This document shows positions 57,716 through 64,000 of a stretch of DNA of 64,000 bases, in pieces. Below the pieces are notes generated by a model. It ran no database searches, was not told the origin of the DNA, and worked only from the letters and a program-made list of their open reading frames with translations. The DNA comes from Mesorhabditis belari (lineage: Eukaryota > Nematoda > Chromadorea > Rhabditida > Rhabditidae): assembly GCA_958450365.1 (NCBI GenBank), contig CAUEEP010000900.1, positions 803,501 to 867,500 on the forward strand. Reading direction: 5' to 3'. Made by a program: the position numbers and the translations under genes. Within the stretch, counting starts at the first letter, position 1. Every line of letters starts with the position of its first letter.

Positions 57716-60119
57716 TTAGCGTTTCTCAACAAAATCGATATTCAATTTGAAGAAGACGTATGGATAGTATTCGTTCACTCCAAGGGACATCAAAGCAGGA
57801 CTGTCTTCAAATGACTAAAAAATATCAATTATATAAGAAATAATCCTTGTCGATGAACGTTATTCGCAAGCAGCCTGATTGGTTAGAATTTTCATGACTA
57901 GACACAAGCAGCATTGCAAAAATATGCAACAATCCAAAACTTACATCAATGGGACCGGCCGCTGTGCCGTCGAGGTGGATGTAGAGTTTGTTCAGCTCGA
58001 TGCGTAGCTTTTTCTAAGAAACCATTTTGTGTTAAGGTTTTTAAAGCACGGGTAACATCAGCAAAATAATACTTGGGCTCCTTTGTTGGGCTCGACGATA
58101 GATGCTTGGAAGTTTACAGGTAGGCCATACCTATAAGTTATTGAGAACTAAAGGTGCAAGTAAAAGTACCTTAATACGGATTCAACAAAGACGCGGAGGG
58201 CTTTCACGTGGATATAGGCGGCAAAGATTTCACCAAAGTTGATCTAAATGAGTAGAGAATAAGCGATTTAGAACTTTAGATTATACTTAAGTAAAAACCT
58301 AAGCTCACCAAGGAAATGACTATAAAATGAAAAAAACATTCCTAACCTTCAACCAGCGAATCAATGGCGCGTATTGTCGTTGTTTCTCGGCGACGAGTTT
58401 GTCTCGTTCATTTTTGCCCGCCTTCAACGACTCCTCATCATAGACGAAATCGCGAACGATAAACCTAAATATCTAATCATTAGAAAAGCTGTTTTTTTCC
58501 TGGTATATTTTAGTGAAGTTTGTTAATGTTTTTTCACTAAAATAATTTTTGCTATCCTGTAAAATGCTGCCAAAAAACGTAAAAACTCTAATTTAGTTAA
58601 ATAACCAAATTAATACTTTAATTTATGTACCTGTTTTCGCGGGCGCTATTCTTGAACTCATCAATTATTTTCTTGAAAAGTGTCACCGAGTAGAGACAAT
58701 GTTCACCTGAAAATGATAATATTCTATAAAACTTTCTAAAATTTGCTTACTACAAAGTAGGTAACTAAAATATAATAAAAGGTTATCGCAGCTACAACTT
58801 AGATAACCCTTGAAATCTTTTTTCAGCATTAGTAAAATTTAAGCACCTTCTTCGGTGATCAATCTCGATGATCCGGGGACGACCATTTGGTGCATTGTCG
58901 CGTATTTCATTTCCCATTCTTTGGCGTTTATCCTTAAATAGATGTGTTTTTAAAACAACTAATGGGAAAGCTTACTTTGGAACAACGACCAATAAAGTTT
59001 GTAGATACTCGCTGTTCAACACAAAATCATCAGCTTTCACAATATCGCTTAGGTCTTTTGTGATCAGAGAACCTCTGCAATAAAATTTTCAATTCATGCA
59101 CCAATTTGAAATTATTCTAACAAAGTTAACTCAAGCTTATGAGCAGTCTAACAGTTTAGGCCAGGTCATTCGAACCACTAACTGTGCTTTTCGATCAATA
59201 GATGCGAGGGTGTTCTTTAAATTGTTGTATCCTAACGATTTCGTCTTCAGATCGTTGTCGATTTGTGTGATTTGCTGAAATGACCAAATCATCTTAAATG
59301 TTGGCAAAACACTGGTAAGGAAAATAAAAACCCAAAAATTCAACTTACTTTTCCGATGATTTCCGACAAGACTTTGAGCGATTGCTTCAACGGATATTTG
59401 GCGCTCTCCCATTGAAACTTTGTCACGTAGCTCTTCATGTCTTCTAAAAAGAGAAAAAAAGATCAAAATGTATCTATTTAACAAACTACAACTCACTATT
59501 TCCAATCACCAAATGCTCGTACAATTTGTCGCGATCATCCTCAAGAACATCTCCAAAATATTGCACCAGCTTTCTCGTTACACTAAAAGATTAAATTAAG
59601 AAATAACGAAGGGGGAATTCAATAGGTTCGTTGCAAAAAAGAAAATTATCCACCTTTCAGCAGTAGTGTCGAGCTTGCCCAAATCGTCTGAAAGCCCAAC
59701 GAGTTGATCGAGAGTTCCCACCTAAAATAGAATTTAGCCAATGACAAATGCTTATTTGTATGCAAATTTTTGTTACACGTATATAGGTGTTAATTGTAAA
59801 GAATTTAGACATTCCAGAAGTTTATTTACCGAAGGCGTTATTTAAACTTTATGTAAACTAGATCGACTTTTTTATTTATACTACACCTCATTTTAAAGCT
59901 AGTGTTTAGTTCACGTTTCAAATCGCTATGAGTGCTTTGAATGCAAAACAGAAAAAACATTGCTAAAATTTCAACTCTAATTATACCGACCTTGAGATCG
60001 GGAATGTTGAACTTGGCATTTGCGGAGAGACTGCCTGTGCCTCGATTCAATTTCTCCCACGCGTCATTTGCGTTTTTCTCGCCAGGCACCGACAGCAGCC
60101 AGAATTCCCCAGATGACAT
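57716..60119 (-). CDS. vha-11: V-type H+-ATPase V1 subunit C
   Basis: Subunit C clamps the peripheral stalk of V1 to V0 and controls reversible assembly of the proton pump. Thirteen exons (59991-60119, 59654-59721, 59497-59582, 59349-59443, 59183-59274, 58976-59074, 58847-58932, 58631-58706, 58347-58464, 58170-58243, 58073-58130, 57945-58013, 57716-57814) sum to 382 aa, matching the family's length. Signatures are [20 protein letters not shown] at the start, then [70 protein letters not shown] and the C-terminal [23 protein letters not shown] immediately precedes the ATG, so trans-splicing is likely. Its 3' end converges on set-16 with 385 bp between stop codons. Confidence 0.96.
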
Positions 60120-61166
60120 CTAAATAAAAAAAAGAGTAAGTACTAGAAAACTTCAAATCGAAATGTGGCAGAACGGGAGCACAATAAAGGTTCTCAAGGA
60201 AGAACAAAAAAATGATAATCATCAGATCTGTTGGAGCATTCAGCGTTTTTTATGGAATTACACGCTGTAGCTATAAACTGCAAATACAAAATCTGGATAA
60301 TGCAAATTTTGATTTAATTTACATGGATCTATTACCCTCAAAAATGAAGTCGGGACGTTGAGTTGAGAAAGTTCAAAAGCTAAGTTACCTATGTTTCTTT
60401 AACACTCCTAGCAATACATATCCAAAGAAAGGTACCCAACAACTACGTCATATCATATCTATAGATAGCAAAAAAGCAAACAGAAAAAATATATTGATTT
60501 TCAGAAAATAACTTCGATTTTTCGATGAAAATCTCTAGGTTTGGTTGGGAGTTGAAGCGGTCTCTGGTCTTCCTTTTGGACAAAGTACAGACTCTAGATG
60601 TTGGGGCGCGTTTTAGAATGACAAGATGAGTGAAAGAGTTGTGGAGCAATAGAAAATGTCAAAGATATCCAGTTAAACGGTTAATGCAAAAAATCAATTT
60701 GTCAAACTCTATTCATGTGTAAAAAGCAAAAAATGATTGAAATAATGTTTATTCTCTTCCTTCCTCTGTATTGATAAATTTATTGATAACTTTACTGTGT
60801 TTTATACCAAGTGTTAAGAACTGTTTCATTTCGTGTCCATTGAATTAGACCACATGTTGCTTTACCCTCACTCTCCCACATCGATAATTCATCACATCGT
60901 TCACCCTCTGACAGTTAATATTAAAAAAAAATTAAGAAAGTTAGCATAAACATTTTGCGTTGTAGCTTACTAGCTTGAGTTTAACATATTTTACCCACCA
61001 ATTAGCGAAGTGTTAACCGCTTTTCTATCCCGGTGATTGATTGAGCAGTGCAGTTGTCCGCATCTGAAAGTGTTTGCATTTGCAAGATTACAAGATTACA
61101 TACCTAGAATTAGATTACCTACCTTTTTAAACCATCTACCTATGCACCTAGCTGTTCATTCATTCA
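60120..61166. other. intergenic region
   Basis: About 1 kb upstream of the V-ATPase gene and downstream of the next minus-strand gene. No exon chain, repeat or RNA gene is supported. Confidence 0.55.
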
Positions 61167-62063
61167 TCAAATACCCTTTTTGAATCCCAACCTGCCAACA
61201 GAAGAATCGTATCTGCAATAAATATTGTATCCATTATTTGCTTCCATCCATCGCCCACTCCATGTACAATCCACCGGATCACTTCTGAATTGGACCTCCT
61301 TTTGGTACGCATGAAAATCGGCGAACACCTCCAAAAACAATTTCTTACTTGCAGCAAAATTTCTTTGTCATTCCAAGACCGAAAAAGACAGAACATGGCT
61401 GACCAAATGAAGCATCAGGAATGCACCATTTGTTTGTGTCACTCTCACAGCGACCACTTGACTAAAATGTACTCATTTTTAAGCAAAGTTTTAGTATTTT
61501 TTTATTAGCCTTCCAATTTCTACGATTAACCCCTACTTCTCGAATGAAATCATGATCAGCCGGACATGTTTCAAAACAAAAAGGAGCCGTTCCAAACCAT
61601 CGACAACCTCCGCGTGATTCAGGAAAAGAAGTCGACGGGGGCGGGTTCCAACTGAAATTAAAAAGGCACACTTACGAGAACAAACGGGATTTTTCTTCTT
61701 ACTATTAGATTAAATGTGGGACTTTGTGACGTACCCAACAAAATCGGCTAGTGCATCAGCGGTTACTCCAATCACCCCATCCACAACCGAATCGGGCATA
61801 TGATGCCATCGATCCATTAAACCATCTCTAAAATCCTTTATAGAAAAATTGTCAATGATAATTCTCACTGTTATTTCTTTGCTTATAGTATAACAAATAG
61901 CTATTATTGATCTTTTTTTTTACCTTAGTGTATCTGCGAGTGGGGGCGCGCTATTGAAAAGAGAGTTCTGTATCTGATCTCCCAAAACATTTGATATCCA
62001 TGGTTCTCCAAGAATCGGCCCAATATAAGAAAGAAAACAAAATATGAGATCATACATCATCAT
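61167..62063 (-). CDS. small secreted cysteine-rich protein
   Basis: Five exons (61924-62063, 61735-61827, 61531-61651, 61349-61461, 61167-61212) sum to 170 aa. It has a signal peptide (MMMYDLIFCFLSYIGPILG), an N-terminal part without cysteines, then a Cys-rich half with GGCRWFGTAPFC, CPADHDFI, SSGRCESDTNKWC, FGQPCSVFFGLG and KKFCCKY. The C-x-W-x-G-T-A-P-F-C pattern is known to me from many small secreted nematode proteins of unknown function. The last exon (16 codons) is the least certain. Three ATGs in a row at the start leave the exact initiator open. Confidence 0.78.
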
Positions 62064-63111
62064 AATATCTAAAATTAGTGATTAGAATAAAAAAAGAAGC
62101 GTATTAGAAAGTTACTTTAAGTCGCTTCAACGAAAATCGACAACAAAATCCGGTTTCTGTAGTAATAGCAAACCAAAAAATAAAATCGAATAGAGGAAGA
62201 CGTGATGAGAAAAAGAACGTGAGGCTATCTCTTCAAATATTTCCCGTAGATGGGATTTATCTCACCTCTCTTCACCATTGTTTGTTTATTTGGCTGATAG
62301 CCGAAAAGTATCTTTTCCTTTTCTTTTCCTCTTTTCTTTGATCAAGAGTTAGACAAAGTCAAGGGTTGGTTCATCTTCATTCATTCATTCACGTAAAAGG
62401 AAAACAAATTTCTTTTTTGTGATGAACTCTCGATCTCTCTTTTTCAGGTTCACTCCAGAAAAAGTCTTTTGATACTTGAAAGTTGACAAAAGAAGAATTC
62501 TAGCATCTTTCGATTTGTACAAAAAGCTGAAGGCAGCTTACAAGTGATCCTCTTTTATGATATTTTTATCCACACTAAACCCGTGCGTACTTTGTGCTAT
62601 CACTGCACATAAACAAACTTTCTGGTACACTAGATTAAAAGGGGAGAGGACTTCCAAGTGCAATTAAGATCTGCAACTTCCTCAAAATCTTCAAGTTACA
62701 AGCCTTGGATAAGAAAATCTAGTCGCAATTTTGTTTTTTGTTTATTTTGCGGAAGATCACTAGTCTCTGTGGATGATACTTACACCTGGAAATTGTGTAG
62801 GTATTGTGTAGATATAAAATTGAAGTTTGCAAACACTAGTCAACGGTATTTGTTCCTCATCATCTCGATAAAGATTTATATATCAATTGATTATATAAAA
62901 GAAGTTGAGCAAAAATGGAATGTGTTGGCAAATTCGAAAGTGTAGAATTCTTGAGGTGCACACAAAACTGAGAATTTGTCGTTAATGTCAAGGCTAAAAC
63001 ACACAAAAGATAGAGCAAGTCACCTATAGAGAACTCGTATTGCGAGAATGAGACAAAATGAAGCATGGATTTAGATGTATATTCAGAATATATGATTGAT
63101 TAATTGATTGA
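62064..63111. other. intergenic region with a possible zinc-ribbon-like frame
   Basis: A plus-strand frame (about 62658-62810) reads FCLFCGRSLVSVDD followed by TYTWKLCRYC: two C-x2-C pairs 18 residues apart. There is no in-frame ATG and no clear splice partner. Everything else here looks like promoter and spacer for the flanking minus-strand genes. Confidence 0.35.
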
Positions 63112-64000
63112 TCAAAAATGTTCATGTGATGAATTATCGGATGGACGTGAGGGGCGATACATATGGGACATCACATGTCTCATTCGGTCTTCATTTTCTC
63201 CATCCAACGGTTCAACAATAACACCCTGGCTTATTGTCGCTAAAATTGAAAGATTTAATGTAGAATCAAATAGAGCCAATAAATTTAGCCTTTAGCAACA
63301 AATTTAGCTTTTTTTTATTTGATCTATAACATCAATTTTTATCTTGCTGATAAACAAACGGAAAAGTACTATCTTACCATGATGTGACGAATCAGCTCCA
63401 CCAACAAAAATACTTCTTGTTTCGTATTCATCATCATCTTCATAATAGTAGCCAATGGGTCGTGGAGTTTCTAAATAAATTAGTTCAGCATTATTCATTG
63501 TACATTGATTCTCACAAACCCATTGGTGGTGGTCGGGCAAAGAGGAAATTTGAATGAACTGTGTCAGCTAGTGACGGCTTTTCTGGAAGCTCTTGTACCC
63601 TGAAAATAAATTTAAACCATTCAAACATAATTAGTAAACCTATTGGATCGGCAGGAGATCATGTAGATGAGACAAACAACAAGAATCAATACACAAACAA
63701 CAGCTCCCACTCCCACCGAGATCTGCGCAACACGCTGGGAACGAGGAGTGAAACGGACTTCGCATCTAGAATTTAGATTCGTGTTTGAAGATTGAAAAAG
63801 TCAGCTGAAAAAGTCGATTCATCTGTTACCGTTCTCCTCTAAAGTTGTCCTTGCAAAGACACTCGACATGTCCAGTGGGGGTTTTCTTGCAAACACCATC
63901 GTTTAAACAGAAGTTTGTGCACGCATCTGAAGTTTTTTTTAGTTAAAATTGACTTCTCTCAAAAAACAAACCATAGCAATGCGTGCCATTGCCTCTATAT
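63112..64000 (-). CDS. EGF-like single-pass membrane protein, 5' part missing
   Basis: Only the C-terminal part is in the window; the N-terminus lies beyond 64000. Visible exons are 63972-64000 (cut), 63830-63926, 63640-63765, 63520-63599, 63378-63470 and 63112-63239. They encode the end of one Cys module (YRGNGTHCYDA), an EGF-like domain (CTNFCLNDGVCKK, ending CLCKDNFRGERC), a transmembrane helix (VAQISVGVGAVVCVLILVVC, then LIYMI) and a cytoplasmic tail of about 115 residues with PPPMG, an acidic YYYEDDDEYE patch and no enzymatic domain. This is a type I surface protein, a possible adhesion protein or ligand; the family is not identified. Confidence 0.85.

Overview
The window is nuclear DNA of a nematode. 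It is AT-rich. Genes have many short exons and very short introns (down to 40 nt) with TTTCAG/TTTTAG acceptors. Several first ATGs sit directly behind an acceptor-like site, as expected for spliced-leader trans-splicing. The clearest genes match Caenorhabditis elegans proteins along their whole length (osm-3, dnj-1, rps-22, set-16, vha-11). Names given are ortholog names from family recognition; no search was run. The genus cannot be fixed from the sequence.

Layout. 1-8.2 kb holds no convincing gene but many inverted-repeat elements. 8.2-13.1 kb (+) is a complete kinesin-2 gene (osm-3/KIF17). 14.0-17.4 kb (-) holds a DNAJB12/14-type ER J-protein and ribosomal protein uS8 (RPS15A). 18.4-18.8 kb (-) is a short secreted precursor whose C-x6-C core resembles allatostatin-C/somatostatin peptides. 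19.1-21.8 kb (-) is a divergent ionotropic-glutamate-receptor-like channel. 23.5-32.0 kb (+) is a Cys-loop ligand-gated channel whose 4-kb intron contains a complete ten-exon secreted/surface protein gene on the opposite strand. 32.7-34.1 kb is a dead non-LTR retrotransposon, and 34.2-40.4 kb is repeat-rich and gene-free. 40.4-44.5 kb (+) has a class A neuropeptide-type GPCR and an LHFPL-type tetraspan protein. 45.0-57.3 kb (+) is a 66-exon KMT2C/D-type histone methyltransferase (set-16). 57.7-60.1 kb (-) is V-ATPase subunit C. 61.2-62.1 kb (-) is a small secreted Cys-rich protein, and the right edge cuts an EGF/transmembrane protein.

Gene models were built by joining exons on GT-AG sites so that reading frames and phases close exactly; each listed exon set sums to a whole number of codons. 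The genes have unrelated jobs (ciliary transport, ER folding, translation, signalling, chromatin, proton pumping). The least ordinary material is non-coding or structural: a hAT-like palindromic MITE with three copies and perfect 8-bp target duplications; a palindrome built from two tRNA-like halves; a related empty site for another TIR element; a 41-nt copy of an osm-3 exon lying upstream of osm-3; a degenerate copy of a set-16 exon inside the intron that splits the SET domain; and an in-frame 6-codon microexon candidate in the kinesin motor.
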